NCBI GenBank assembly: GCA_964019135.1
Contig: OZ025260.1
Coordinates: 18,470,254-18,534,253, forward strand
DNA length: 64,000 nt
Direction of reading: 5' to 3'
From: Arenicola marina
Lineage: Eukaryota > Annelida > Polychaeta > Arenicolidae
Position numbers and translations under genes: made by a program
Shown here: one piece after another, positions 22,481 to 34,745 of the stretch
How the letters are laid out: the number at the start of each line of letters is the position of its first letter
How positions within the stretch are numbered: position 1 is the stretch's first letter
The notes under the pieces: generated by a model
What the model saw: only the letters and a program-made list of their open reading frames with translations
The model's database searches: none
Told to the model about the DNA's origin: nothing

Positions 22481-24639
22481 CGCGAGAACGCGAGAGCAAA
22501 ATCGCCAGGGGGAGATCGCGTGTGACACCAAAATTCCACCATACTGGACAGGACTTATGTGATTGTTTATACAGTGGGCGTGACGCCACTTCGAGAAAAC
22601 ACCCAGTCATGTCTTAAAATAGATGGTTCCCTCTGGTCTTAGTACCGACCGGCAACTTCTTTTCTTATGAAACGCAGTTAGTCTTAGCTAATGACGGAGT
22701 CGTTAGTATCCTCGATGTAGTCTTAGCGCTATGTCCGATCATACGTTGAGACCACTCTTCATGAAACCAGCCCATGCAGTGTACAATTTAACCCATGAAA
22801 ATAAAAAGCTAGGCTATGTCTGCAAACCAGTCCCGCCCCCTATCCAGAATACTTCGATCCGTATTTGAGACTCGAGTGGGTTTGAAACCATGTTTTGCTT
22901 GCTTTGGTCCTGGCATTCCTAACTATACAATCATAAAATTAAAGATGAAAAAATGTATCTCTTCATAATGCATGTGGTTCGTTCGACGAGACTGTTTTAA
23001 GTGTTGCATTTTGAGGTAAATCAGCAATGTTTACAAACGGATCACTACTGTCCTTGCCTGCGCAATCCATATAGGGTTGTACAGTCACTACGGGATCTGA
23101 TCGAGACCCTACGAGGCAGGGATACTTATGCTCTATGTCAATGCTATGGTATCCAAGGCCTGTACGGGATGCGTACCTCCCTGTATTTGCCTTCTTTCAC
23201 ACCACACAAAAAATCTTTTAAAGCTATTCTTGGATGCACAACTAACCACTGAATTTAATGCCCACATCACAAGTATAACCATCAGAGTAGGTTAATGTAA
23301 TATATGAGCGGTTAGACAGTTAATAAACCAGAATGCGGCTGTTTCAACGATCTAATAGGGCATGCAAGTGAATCTCGTTTTATGTGTGCGATACCTCACG
23401 AGATCAGATTTTGGGGACAACGGCGTTATATGCGACCTTAATTTTTCACTGCGCAACTCACTCGCTCCCTGCTTGACGAATCAAAACGCTGTCATTCTAG
23501 TGACGATTTAGGACGTGGAACCAGGCAAACTGCGCGGTGAGCGAGGGGAGAAAAGGGTGGGTCCCTTCTAAACCTGTATGTAACTTAAATAAGCACCGGT
23601 TAACTATCTAGTGACAATATATTGTTGAAAGACACTTTGAACTTGTAATTTCCCGTATCAATAACTGTGGTCACTAAGCTTGGCGCAGTACAGCCCGCTG
23701 AATACCCAATATTTGTGCTGGCCTGACTGTGATGCCGACGGCCGAATTACAGATGACAAGCGGAATAAACCATTATTAGCGAAGATGGGGAAACGGCTAT
23801 TGTTTTCGACATATCGATTTATCCAATGTTTCTCATACTGCTGAAGCATATGGGTGATTTTTTGAGCAGATATGATAGAGCCACTTGAGCTCAATACTAC
23901 TTAATTGTTATTTTACGGCGAATGATTTTATTACAGTTTTGTCCAAATCAAGAAATCAATTATGACGGCTTTGACAAATTATAACTAAGCTTTATTTAAA
24001 TAAAGCTTTGAATAGGAATAACACTACAAAATTTAAACAAAACTTAACTGTATTAACTTAAATATTGTGACATTATATAAATCCTCAATCATGCCCTTTG
24101 TATTTAGCAAATATTTGATGTCAAATAATGTGTACAATTTACCTATACATATTTGTCTGAGATATATAATACACATAGATATAGATCTAAGTATATGAGA
24201 AATGATATGTCTTTGACATATTTTCTAATCTATGATAAAAAAAATTCAATTTGTCAAATCTTAGTTTTTGATTCAATTGAAATATTGATTTTTGTTGCAA
24301 GTCAACAATTAAGTGAACATACCAATAAAACATTGCAAAGAATGTAAACATAAATTAGACAAGAGTACAAAGTATGTGGATGCAAATAACAAAATCTATG
24401 AAGTGTGAAAAGTAAATCTATTGTGTTTGATGATCTGATGTAAGAAAATGACATTATATCCCTGTATTCTATGTAATATCACACGAAACTGCTATTTTTG
24501 GAAATAAACAATTAAAAAAAAATCTATGAAGAAATGAAAAAGTTAACAGACTGCATAAACCTCTAGAACATTTAAGGACAATTAATGAATTTGCCAATGT
24601 CATGAATAATGTTTGTCATCACCGAAAGTAGAAAGTTGA
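22481..24639. other. unassigned sequence with one dispersed repeat
   Basis: The part at 23080-23345 resembles 18295-18565 and 36765-37015 (GGGATCTGATCGAGACCCTA, then ACCATCAGAGTAGGTTAATG). The rest has no recognisable gene. From about 23900 the sequence becomes strongly AT-rich. Confidence 0.4.
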
Positions 24640-26080
24640 ATGTTATAGCCTACTTGTAATGTCCAGTTATATTTTAAGTGTTGTAAACTGGTCTTTTCAA
24701 ATAATGAAACATGTTATAATATATACTATAGCAACGGCGCAGAAGTCTGAAAAAGTGATTATACAACACCAGTTTATTTCTTATGACACACAGAATTTAT
24801 TGGCAAAGCAATATGTCTTGGTGCTCTTGTCACAACTGTAGCTAAATGTTAGAGAAAAGAATAAAAGTAACAACATGCGCCATATATATTGATGATTAGT
24901 ATCATTTTATTGTGATGTTTATACTGGTTAAATGAAAATATATATATATAAACCTGCCAAAGATGTTTAATGTTACTTGAGTTCTTATGTGCTACTTGTT
25001 ATTATGGATATTTTTCTTAGTTTTTTTATTTTTATTTTTATTAATATACATCATATGTATAGACCTCAGGACAACATTACCAAAAAGGTGCAATTTAATC
25101 AAAATTAAGTCGCACAATCTAAAAAGGACATCTTATCATTACAGAGTTATGCAGCATTAATTTCAAAGTAGATTTTAATTTGCAAATAAAAGTAACAATA
25201 TGTACAATATATATTGATGATTAGTATCATTTTATTGTGATGTTTATACTGGTTAAATGAATATATATATATATATATATATAAACCTGCCAAAGATGTT
25301 TAATGTTACTTGAGTCCTTATGTGCTACTTGTTATTATGGATATTTTTCGTAATTTTTTTATTTTTATTTTTATTAATATACATCATATGTATAGACCTC
25401 AAGACAACAGTACCAAAAAGGTGCAATTTAATCAAAATTAAGTCGCACAATCTAAAAAGGACATCTTATCATTACAGAGTTATGCAGCAATAATTTCAAT
25501 GTAGATTTTAATTTGCAAATGTCATGAACAACTTTTGTCACCCAGGGCTGATTTAATGTAAAACAAAGTTGATGATTATTATATCCTATTAAACCATATA
25601 ATGTCTATTTTATTTTAAAAGTCATATATTTATCTTTTCTTCATTTAAATTGATGGAACACAATCTAATACAATATACCGATAGCAACTGAGAGATTTGA
25701 AAAAGCTTATATGTTATATTTATTACGGTACACAGGATTTATTAACCAAGGAATGTGCCATTGTCATTAATGTTGTCGAATGCAGGAGAATTAAGAGATG
25801 ACATTGACCTAACAAAATGTACCATATATATTGATTATCCCTTTATTGGGATTGTTTATGTTTATGCTGGTTAAATAATAATGTTTCTATATATAATATA
25901 TATAATAATACATTTAATAATATTACTGAATTCCTTATGGGTTAATTGTTATCAATATTTTTAATAGGTTTTTCTTCTCTTCTTTTTTTATTATATCTTT
26001 CATGTTTCATCAGGAAAAAAGTAGCTATGAAAAGTGTAATTTAATCGAATTAATTGGACAACCTTAAAAGGAAATGTTAT
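24640..26080. repeat. AT-rich nested tandem duplications
   Basis: A block of about 330 bp at 24862-25188 is repeated directly at 25189-25521 with high identity (shared TGATGATTAGTATCATTTTA and CATCATATGTATAGACCTCA). Around it, an older and more diverged duplication of about 920 bp pairs 24640-24850 with 25565-25800 and continues into 25810-26080. No coding features. Confidence 0.75.
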
Positions 26081-27230
26081 GAATTTGATGAAGTATGAAA
26101 TATCGCATTTTTTTTACCTTAATACACTTAGTTTTTGTACCTTCACTAAGTTTTTGTATCTGCTACATTTGAAATGCTTGCAGATTTTATTTTATACCAT
26201 ATATGTTGTCAACCTAATTAAACTGATATGATAGAAGCAAATCCAATGCAAAGAGACAAATAGAAACTTTGATTTATTATCATCATGTTTATGCAATGTA
26301 TGAGCAAAAAAGTATTCAATCATGAAGGTCATACACTGAATAATTATTGATTTTGTATGTTTGCATTACAGATTCCGGATGAAAATCTCCATATATTTAA
26401 AGATGCCACAATTTTTTAATAATTTTTGTTTCCTTGTGTGTTTATGTCAAAAGTAGCAAAAGAAAGTGTAATTTAATTAATCAAAATCAAAAGGAAATGT
26501 TACAATTAAAGATTTATACAGAACTAAAGCTATCAGTAAGTTGAACGTAGACACATCAGCTATACAAATTAATAATATCAACACAAGTGGCCACCTATAA
26601 AAATCTAAACACTTTTTTTTTATAAATTAAAGCTTAAATCCACCATTCCCATAAAGAGGAAGCATAGATTATCTATTTTTGCCAGCATATTTGAAAGGAC
26701 CCGTTAAACTGAGGTATGACTGAAGTCAACTGCTGTATATACTTCTTTGGATATTAAGTTTGCCGCACAAGTTTAACTTAGATCCAGATCATTATACCGG
26801 TAAGCCGATAAGTACATGTAAGCTAGCTCACTCTGTGGAAATAGAAAAGTCACAGTACTGGTCTATTTTGTGGTTCTCATGAAACTGTTTGTCAAAATAC
26901 CCATCAATACTATGAATGTAACACAACGGAAGCAATTTAGAAAGATAATGTTAACACAGTAAATTTACAACGTTGTTCTTTTGAAATTTGCCTATTTGAA
27001 TGGTAGTTGCATTCAGGATTGAAAAACTAATTTTGACGGCAAAGGCTGTCCATACCTGTCACTCGATCACTCAAGATCAGTGTAAACATTGGGAAATCAT
27101 CTACCTGTTGTGCGCCTAGTTAACTGAACGTGGCCAGTATTATGGAAAATGACATGTTCAAAGTGTCATCTACCAACATATCGACACGAAAAAGTTAACA
27201 GTTCTTTATTTAAGACGCACGAAAGACGAA
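26081..27230. other. AT-rich sequence, no gene recognised
   Basis: No open frame of note, no RNA gene and no clear repeat. A further diverged trace of the AT-rich repeat may lie near 26340-26520. Confidence 0.35.
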
Positions 27231-27301
27231 TTGCGACCCACCCCTTGTTTGCCTGGCTGGCCGCGCAGCTTGCTTGGTTCCGCGTCCTATGTCGTAACTA
27301 G

Positions 27302-27309
27302 TATAAAAG
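27302..27309 (+). promoter_or_regulatory. possible TATA box
   Basis: TATAAAAG inside a GC-rich stretch, with CTAG before and CCCTCTGCGCGCGG after, about 200 bp upstream of the segmental duplication copy 2. A CACGTG E-box lies at 27372-27377. A plausible core promoter, but no transcript start can be confirmed and the downstream gene is not certain. Confidence 0.35.
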
Positions 27310-28109
27310 CCCTCTGCGCGCGGTATCCATTGTTACGCAGGGGGCGATTCAGGCTGCGCGCTGAACAAAAACCACGTGTTCGTTTGTTTGTCCCCAAAAT
27401 CCCAGGCCGGAAGTAGAACCCGCGAGAACTGACATGCCCTATACGCTGCGCGGGGTTTTTCCTAGTCGTATGACCTAATAATCATCACGTCATATTAGCT
27501 TCGTGAGTTCTCGACCCCCCCCCCCCCACCCTACCCCCACTCCCTCCCCTAGTGATGTCAGAACAGGCGAGAAAGTACCGTCTTATGAGAAAACGACTGT
27601 CGGACCTGATATGCAAACTGCCACGTATGAAATAACGAAGGTGGTAGAGTTGTTCTGTTTTGCCAGCGTCGTACCTCCGCGTTCTGCATGGGAGAGCAGG
27701 GCCAACTCGACCGACAGGTCCGCTCGAGAACACCGGGGGAGGGACACTGGTATACACATCTGGTGGGGGGTTCCGCGGTTCTCTTGATGCCCGAGAGAGC
27801 GGATATTTGTGGAGATGAAAATGATACCCCTATAGAGCGGATATTGTAAAACTTACGAACTGGTGAGGGGGGGGGGGGGGTGGCACCCCCTCCGAACAGA
27901 TTGTGGCCGTAAAACCCAGACCGAGCTAAATTTGGCAGTAAAAAGGCCCCGACTGAGCGGATTTTGGCGGTAAAAAAAGGTGGCCCCCCCACCAAACCTA
28001 GCAATGTAAAAACGACCCCCCGCTCTCCCCAGTGTGGAGACAGAACATATAATACCTATAAAACCTATAAAACATATATAATTACCCCGCAGTCATATAT
28101 TGATTACGA

Positions 28110-28390
28110 CCGCGAAGGTCCGCCTGCCTCGCTAAGGCACACCATGCCACCTCCACCCCTCTATCCCACCATCCCCTCCAGTCACTCTGGCGCCATGAGG
28201 CGTCACCTATCGGGAGCTTTCGCTACCAAGCGGTTCAGTACAGCCAGCTCTCGGCCTGGCACACCTACCACCTTACGGTGACGCACGACCGTCTCGCCAT
28301 AGCGCCGCTAGACACTGAGAGCCAAGCCACCCGAAGGGACCATAAAAACGAAGAGAGAAGCTATTTAACGGGCGTTATCAACAGATATAG
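28110..28390 (+). other. probable 5-prime untranslated exon of MS4A-like copy 2
   Basis: Paralogous to 14511-14786. The donor is weaker, ATATAG/GTTAGC, in place of ATACAG/GTGAGC. If used, the following intron spans 28391-34745 and contains the whole LINE in antisense. Confidence 0.4.
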
Positions 28391-28845
28391 GTTAGCATTA
28401 ACTTATTAACTCTGCAGATATACATGTAATACTATATACATATACCTCTATGATAATGGTCAGTAGGTCGTTGTGTTAGTGTGCGCAGCCCGAACTCGAT
28501 GTTAATTTAAATATAGGAACTTTTGAGCAGGCTTTTGAAGACACTTAGTTTACGCAAATCGAAGTGGAACATTTTTCGAACAATTATCGTATTCAGGATA
28601 TACAGTTATTCAAGAGACAGATCTTCTCAGTTAAGAAAGTGCTAAAATTACATTGAATATTATTTCTTAGTTTAAACATATTTTATTGGCAATTGGAAAA
28701 CAGGCCCACTGCCTATGTGAATTCCTCTTGCTGAACTTGAATCAATTGCTCATACATACATATATACATAACAGTTGCGTACACCACAATGTAGTAGAAA
28801 TTCGATAATTAATACATTCAGGCATAACATTAAGATACGTGATAT

Positions 28846-31800
28846 TTAAGGGAAACGTTTGGAGGCTACAATGAAGTCGTGAACTGCTTGAAATATACAA
28901 CGGTTATCGTCCATTGATAGAGACGGATTACCAAAAAGAATGATGCCAATTGACACTGAGGATAGAACATGGATTTTGCGAAATAAAATATCTCTAAAGT
29001 TCGTATAGAGTGGGCACCCGAGGAAAAAATGAACGCAGTTCTCGTTCTCGGCTCCGCAGCGACAACTCGGGCTGTCTACAAGATGCATGTTAAACAAGTG
29101 AGAGTTCAGTGCGCTACAGTTCATGCGAATACGCGCGTGCAATACATTGACTCTTCTGTTTCCAAAGTAATACAATTTGCGGTTATCAGTTACATTCCCG
29201 GACACCGTTTTATGAATATTAAAAATTGCTACTTTAAACGCTTTTGGGTCGTGCAGGCTGCGTAAAGAGACTGGTAATTCGTTCCACATTCGTATTGCGC
29301 TAGGTAGAAATGATTTGTAAAATGTTGACAACCTTGTATTTATTTGCGTAATATTAAGTGGGCTAGCACTACGTAAACCATATTGAGTGCGGTCGGGCAC
29401 GGACATAGGAAGTAAGCTACACACATAGAAAGGTGCCTGGCTATAAAAAAAATTGTGAAACAGAATGAGTTTAAATCTGTCCCTCCTTTGTGACAAGGTT
29501 TCCCAACCCAACTCTTTGTACACCTGAGTGCGGCTTGCGCATTTGATTGCACCACTTACAATGCGTCCAGCCCTTATCTGTACCGATTCTAGTTTGTCAG
29601 ACTCGTACTGAGAACACCCGGCCCACACAACACATGCATATTCGAGTACAGGTCTGATGAAAGACAAATACATTGTTTCAAGTGTTCCACGACTAAGTCT
29701 GAAACTGAGTTTAGACAGAATATCAACTCTTCTCATAGATTTGCTGTATATTTCATTGATATGCGGGGACCAAGAAAGCTTGGAGTCAATATTAAGACCC
29801 AAGTGTTTGTGCTCTGATACGTTTGCAAGACTATTTCCACCCATACTGAGTTGCGTAGGATCGAGGTTGAGCTTATTCGTAATGTTCGTGACATTAGTCT
29901 TAGTTGCATTAAAATCTAAAAACCACTTTTTGGCCCACGCTTCAATTTTTTATAAGTCTCGCATTAACATACCGTGTGCCTCACATAAATCATCTGTGGC
30001 AACAAATATAGTGGTATCATCAGCGAAAAGTATAATATTACATTCAAGATCGTTGGCTAAGTCATTAATGTAGACTAGAAACAGAAGAGGTCCCAATACC
30101 GAACCTTGGGGTACCCCTGCAGTAATTGAGCCCCACTCTGAGTAAGCTGCATCAACAACAACTCTCTGCTGCCTATCACACATGTAATTACTAAACCAGT
30201 TAAATAGTTGACCATCAATTCCGATGCTACGCAGTTTACTCAGGAGACCGTCGTGCCATACCGTGTCGAAAGCCTTCGAAATGTCACAGAAAACTACCTT
30301 TACCGTTTTTTTCTTGTCTAAGGCTTCACAAAATAAATGGTATATCTCAACAAGCTGGTGAACGGTACTGTGCCCCGGGATGAAACCTGACTGGAATCTA
30401 TTCAGGATGTTATTATCACGTAGGTAATTAAAAGTGTGCTTGAAAGTCACACGTTCTAGCAGTTTCCTTACGCAACTTAAGAGAGAAACTGGCCGATAGT
30501 TGTTGACCTGGGAACGCAGACCTTTTTTATGTATTGGCACTACGTTAGCCATTTTCCAAAGTCGAGGCATCGTGCATTGATCCAGACACAAGGCAAAGAG
30601 TTTTGATAAGGGTTCAGCTATGGCGTTACCAGCTTCTTTTAGCATCCTCGGACTAATTCCATCATACCCCGCAACTTTATTTGAGTCCAAGTTATGAATT
30701 AGGTCCCGAACATCGTCTTTAGTTACGGCTACCTGGCGAAGACCTGGATGGAGATTGCATTCGGTCTGCTCGGGGCTATCTGATATCGACCCCACACGTG
30801 ATGATAGGCTGAGAAAATAATCGTTAAGCAGTTGGGCCTTGCCTGTGTTATCGGAGATACTATTGCCATCTGGATCTAACAATGCCGGATAACCGGTACT
30901 TTCTTTTACCTTTAGCAGTTTTTTACTCAGTTTCCACCATTGTTTTTGAGTTATTTTGGAACTATTGTTAAGCGATTCATCCAGACCCATGTCATACACA
31001 GACTTTGCCTCGCGAACATTTGATACATATTGATTTCTTTGATTGCGGTAGGTTGCCCAGTCTGATTCCTGGTTAGTTTTCTTAGCACTTTTGTGTGAAC
31101 GATCTAATTTCCGTTTTTCCCTTCGCAGGTTGTTATTGTAGAATAGTTTGTCATCCGGGCGAATTGTAACAAAACGGTTGGGTATATATGTCCTACAGAT
31201 TTCTAAAAACTCTGAAGTCCATATTTCGCAAGCTGAATCGGGATCGTTAGTGGCGACACATTGGTCCCAGTCGTGTGAAGCTAGAGCTGATCTAAACCCG
31301 GTAAAATTTGCTTTGTTATAGTTCCACACTAGCCGTTTATATGTTCCGTTTCTGGTAACTTTGAAATTGAGGCTACAACAAACAGCACAATGGTCACTAG
31401 TAGTTATGGGCGTAAGCACCTCAACATCTGAAACTAGATCTGGTCGGCTACTTAATATTTGGTCCAAAATAGACTTGCAAGTGGGATTAATTCTTGTTGG
31501 GGTATCCACATGAATCGTGAGCCTACTACTATTTGCCAAGCTCTGCATGTGTAAGTGATTATACGGGTCGGTTGTTTCGTCGGCATTCATGTCACCTACT
31601 ATTACTATGTCGTGTGTTGACATGAGCTTAGCATTGTCTAAACAGGTTTGGAGCTTTTCCCAGAATACAACTTTAGCACTCGGTGGACGATATACACAGC
31701 ACATCAGAAACCGTTCTGCGTTGGCCCTACATTCCAACCATGTAGCTTCTAATTCCACGTCCTCCAGATCAGGCAATCTCCATGCAACAAGACAGTCGCT

Positions 31801-32130
31801 CACCCAAATAAGCACACCTCCCCATGTACCTGAGTTACGGTCCCTACGATAGACTTGCTGATACCCGGGTAAATTCAAATTCAGCTCCGATTCAGACTTA
31901 AGGTGAGTTTCGGTAATGCACATTATAACATAATTAAAGCTGTAGTTATTCCGTATATATAACAATTCATCGTCACCAAGTCCGTTTACATTGGCGTGAC
32001 ATATCTTTAGCGAGGTAGAGTGAGATTTGCCGGCCCAAGTGCCGTGTGAATTTCCAACTGCGGGGGTCGTCTCACCCTCTTTGGAACTCGCTGATTCTGT
32101 CATTGTAAATATGTTCAAAATGTCCTCCAT
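28846..32130 (-). CDS. LINE ORF2, endonuclease and reverse transcriptase, one nonsense codon
   Basis: A frame of about 1094 codons with an in-frame TAA at 29950-29952 after codon 726. The N-terminal part (roughly residues 35-265) is an exonuclease-endonuclease-phosphatase type nuclease: NVNGL, ITETHL, TWGGVLIWVSD, VGDMNAD and the final SDH. The reverse transcriptase (roughly 450-720) shows NNYRPVSLL, FCDISKAFDTVWHDGLL, GVPQGSVLGPLLF and the catalytic FADD at 702-705. After the stop the same frame continues with the thumb region and a Cys/His segment (CRCGAENENCVHFFLGCP). The stop lies just after the catalytic core, so a truncated product would keep both active sites but lose the C-terminal part. 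This nicks target DNA and copies the RNA into it. Confidence 0.92.
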
Positions 32131-32740
32131 TATACGCAGTCACCGATACCGCTGGTGAAATGAAACACCTTGCCTTTTTATGTAACATTAAGCATTTAAA
32201 GAAATGTACATGCCATCCTGAAGTTGCTGTGAATGAATGTGTGCTTACAATCGAGCGGTTGAGCAGTTTAACGAAATTAAACAAGAAGGACGAACCAGTA
32301 ACAATAAACTCCAACAGAGAGAAAAATTGACAACGGCAGAGAATTAAGCTCGAATACATTGTAAAGTATATACACACCACTGGTGTTTGTCAAGTGGTCA
32401 CGTGTTCACGGTTATTGGCAGAAGAAAGACTATGGAGAAAGTCTGCAAACACATACCAGAGTTTAACGCGCTTGTACACAAACTCACACACACAATCCCC
32501 GCAAGAAAGTCGAAGCATACCCCGATACAGAGACGCCAATGAAGCGTGGTTCTCACAATGTGACTCGGTAGCTTTAAACGGATAACGAGGGTGCTTTGAC
32601 TCGGTCCTATTTTAAACAACCGTGGCTTACGAGATACAAACAATTACAATGCCACAACGTACATTGCCTTTATAAATAATGAATGATAAAGCCACAATGA
32701 TTAATGGAGATAGTTTAAGAGCATCTGTATAAATCATGGT

Positions 32741-33991
32741 TTAATGACCAGGTCTTAATGAGGCTTCAATTAGTTTGAAACCCGTGTGCCCCAGTTGAGG
32801 ACTGATCGTTGATACCGACAAGAATATGACCACGTTGATCTGCTGGTGACGCCTCATCAGGTAGCGCAGATGTCTGCCGGCTCCATGTGCGCCGTCGTCC
32901 TGCCAGCCTTCCTTCAGGTCGGCGGGCTTCTCTGGATCTCCCAGGCGGTACGCGGCAGCGACATGGGACGCCTCCTGCCTGGCTGGCTCCAGCATCAGGC
33001 GTCTGTAGGCTTCACGGACATCGGCCATGGACTTGACAGGGATACGGGTGGCTGTCATGGAGACACCTGGGCCGCTCACAGTGCAAGACACACACCCCTC
33101 TTGTTTGTTCTGGAGAAGCTGCTCTCGCTCAGCGACCGGGACATACAGGATATCCTTGATAGAGGGCTTTGGAACGGGGTCGCGGTACAGATCGCCGTTA
33201 ATCCATAGCTTTTCCTTGGTCATTTTGATGTTGACCGGTGACTGACCTGCCTTTTTTTTGCACTGGGCAACCGTTTCGCTGTTTATCCTCCGTGTTTCCA
33301 TCATGTCATTCGGATACTGCGGTGTGATTTTCCCTCGGTTGTTGCCCGGGCTTCCCCGGGCCAGCGAACGGCCAAACTGCAGCACCATATCAGCCCCTTT
33401 CTGAGTTGCGAAGCGGACTACAATGGGTCTTGGTTTGGGGTTCGAGCCGCCAGGGGGCTTGCGACCAAGGCGGTGAGCCCTATCTATTGGAGGGATTGGG
33501 TCATGAAATCCATTCTTAGAAAGGTAAGACATTACAATACCTTCACAGTTCTCTGCCCCCGTTGCTGGGTCGGCCTCAGGGATATTATGAAGAAGAGCGT
33601 TGTGTTTCATCGAACGAAACGTTAAGTCCTCGATGCGGTCCGACAGGATATTAATCCGACCGTTTTGATTGATGATTATCCCTTTGAGGAGCTCCAATTC
33701 GGCCTTTAAGTCAGCATTTTCACGATTCAGTTCAGCAATGAAGCTAGAATTTTCAACTACTGTCATCATAGAGAGCGACAGTCGCTTGTGAATATCCCGG
33801 TCTTGTAAGTCAGGCGCCTCCGTCTCCGTTGACATAGGATTTTCCGAGTCACTTTCCGGCATCTGGCCATTATCGCCCATGGTGTTTATCGGGGGAGGCG
33901 TTTTTTGGTTCATATTGGCTTTCTTCTTCTCGCTTTCAGCGCTACACTGTCGACTTCTCTTCCGCTTTGATTTTGTTATCCACTTATCCAT
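32741..33991 (-). CDS. LINE ORF1, RNA-binding protein
   Basis: An intact frame of 416 codons. It starts with a basic stretch (KSKRKRSRQ), followed by an acidic/polar part and a coiled coil at about residues 68-140 (LNRENADLKAELELLKGI and onward). Next is an RRM-like region starting near NALLHNIPE and a basic C-terminal domain, the arrangement of LINE ORF1 proteins that coat the element's RNA and act as chaperones. The last 100 residues are less typical. It lies upstream of ORF2 in the same element. Confidence 0.85.
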   Translation of the reverse strand: MDKWITKSKRKRSRQCSAESEKKKANMNQKTPPPINTMGDNGQMPESDSENPMSTETEAPDLQDRDIHKRLSLSMMTVVENSSFIAELNRENADLKAELELLKGIIINQNGRINILSDRIEDLTFRSMKHNALLHNIPEADPATGAENCEGIVMSYLSKNGFHDPIPPIDRAHRLGRKPPGGSNPKPRPIVVRFATQKGADMVLQFGRSLARGSPGNNRGKITPQYPNDMMETRRINSETVAQCKKKAGQSPVNIKMTKEKLWINGDLYRDPVPKPSIKDILYVPVAEREQLLQNKQEGCVSCTVSGPGVSMTATRIPVKSMADVREAYRRLMLEPARQEASHVAAAYRLGDPEKPADLKEGWQDDGAHGAGRHLRYLMRRHQQINVVIFLSVSTISPQLGHTGFKLIEASLRPGH

Positions 33992-34745
33992 GCGTTATGG
34001 GTCCTTGACAGTAGAAATGATAGTTAGTGGAAAAAAATGTGAGACCACTTGCAGGAGTCACTTTCACTCGTCCGCCATCTTGAAATATTATTTCTTGGGA
34101 ACAGCTAACGCAAGAATTAATTTCTAAGGTGACTGGTGACGTAAAGCATGTGTCATACATCAACCCGTCACACCACACCTTCGCGCACCTCACCCTCGGC
34201 GTTAGTTAAGTTATTCGTCACCGACTTGTTTAAAACGAATGAAGGCTTTCTGTGGCACGATGCCTTTGCTTCGGTTGCATTGGTCCCCGGCCAGCCGAGA
34301 AAAGAGAGGATAGAGGGAGGAGAGGCATTAGTTCATGCAGACAGGGGTGAAGAAATTGTAAACAAGATCCCAACTAACTTCAATGATTAGGGTCGGAACG
34401 GGTGCTCGTACCTTGATATAGGGTTGGGGATGAGGGTAAACCCGCTGCCCTTACACTTAGTCATCACGAGTCTCCACATGCCAGCTGCCTTCCAATTCAA
34501 TGAATATGTTGTATGGATAGATTAGGGTCAACTTTGTACTAGAGCCCACACCCCATATTTATATTGTGGATCCCACGCCCCCCTCCCGGGCCAGTCCAAT
34601 TGCCAGTCACCATGGAGCCAACCATTAACCAATCCGGAAGCCGAGCTCGACGGTTTTTGTTTTAATACATTTCTGTCGATATTGCTGGTCAAAGTGGTCT
34701 TCTTCTTTAGGATTGCATGGAATTTGTTTGTCTTTCACGTTGCAG

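Larger units (their letters stand above)
28669..34079 (-). mobile_element. full-length LINE (CR1/Jockey-like group)
   Basis: A 5.4-kb non-LTR retrotransposon on the minus strand, with a short 5-prime leader (about 88 bp), ORF1, a 610-bp gap, ORF2 and a 177-bp 3-prime end with AATAAA but no long poly(A). It is flanked by a near-perfect direct repeat, TTGAATATTATTTCTT at 28653-28668 and TTGAAATATTATTTCTT at 34080-34096, the target-site duplication. The full length, intact ORF1 and single stop in ORF2 indicate a fairly recent insertion. It lies inside the first intron of MS4A-like copy 2, antisense to it. The clade is uncertain: an apurinic-type endonuclease and no RNase H domain fit the CR1/L2/Jockey side of the LINE tree. 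Confidence 0.93.
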
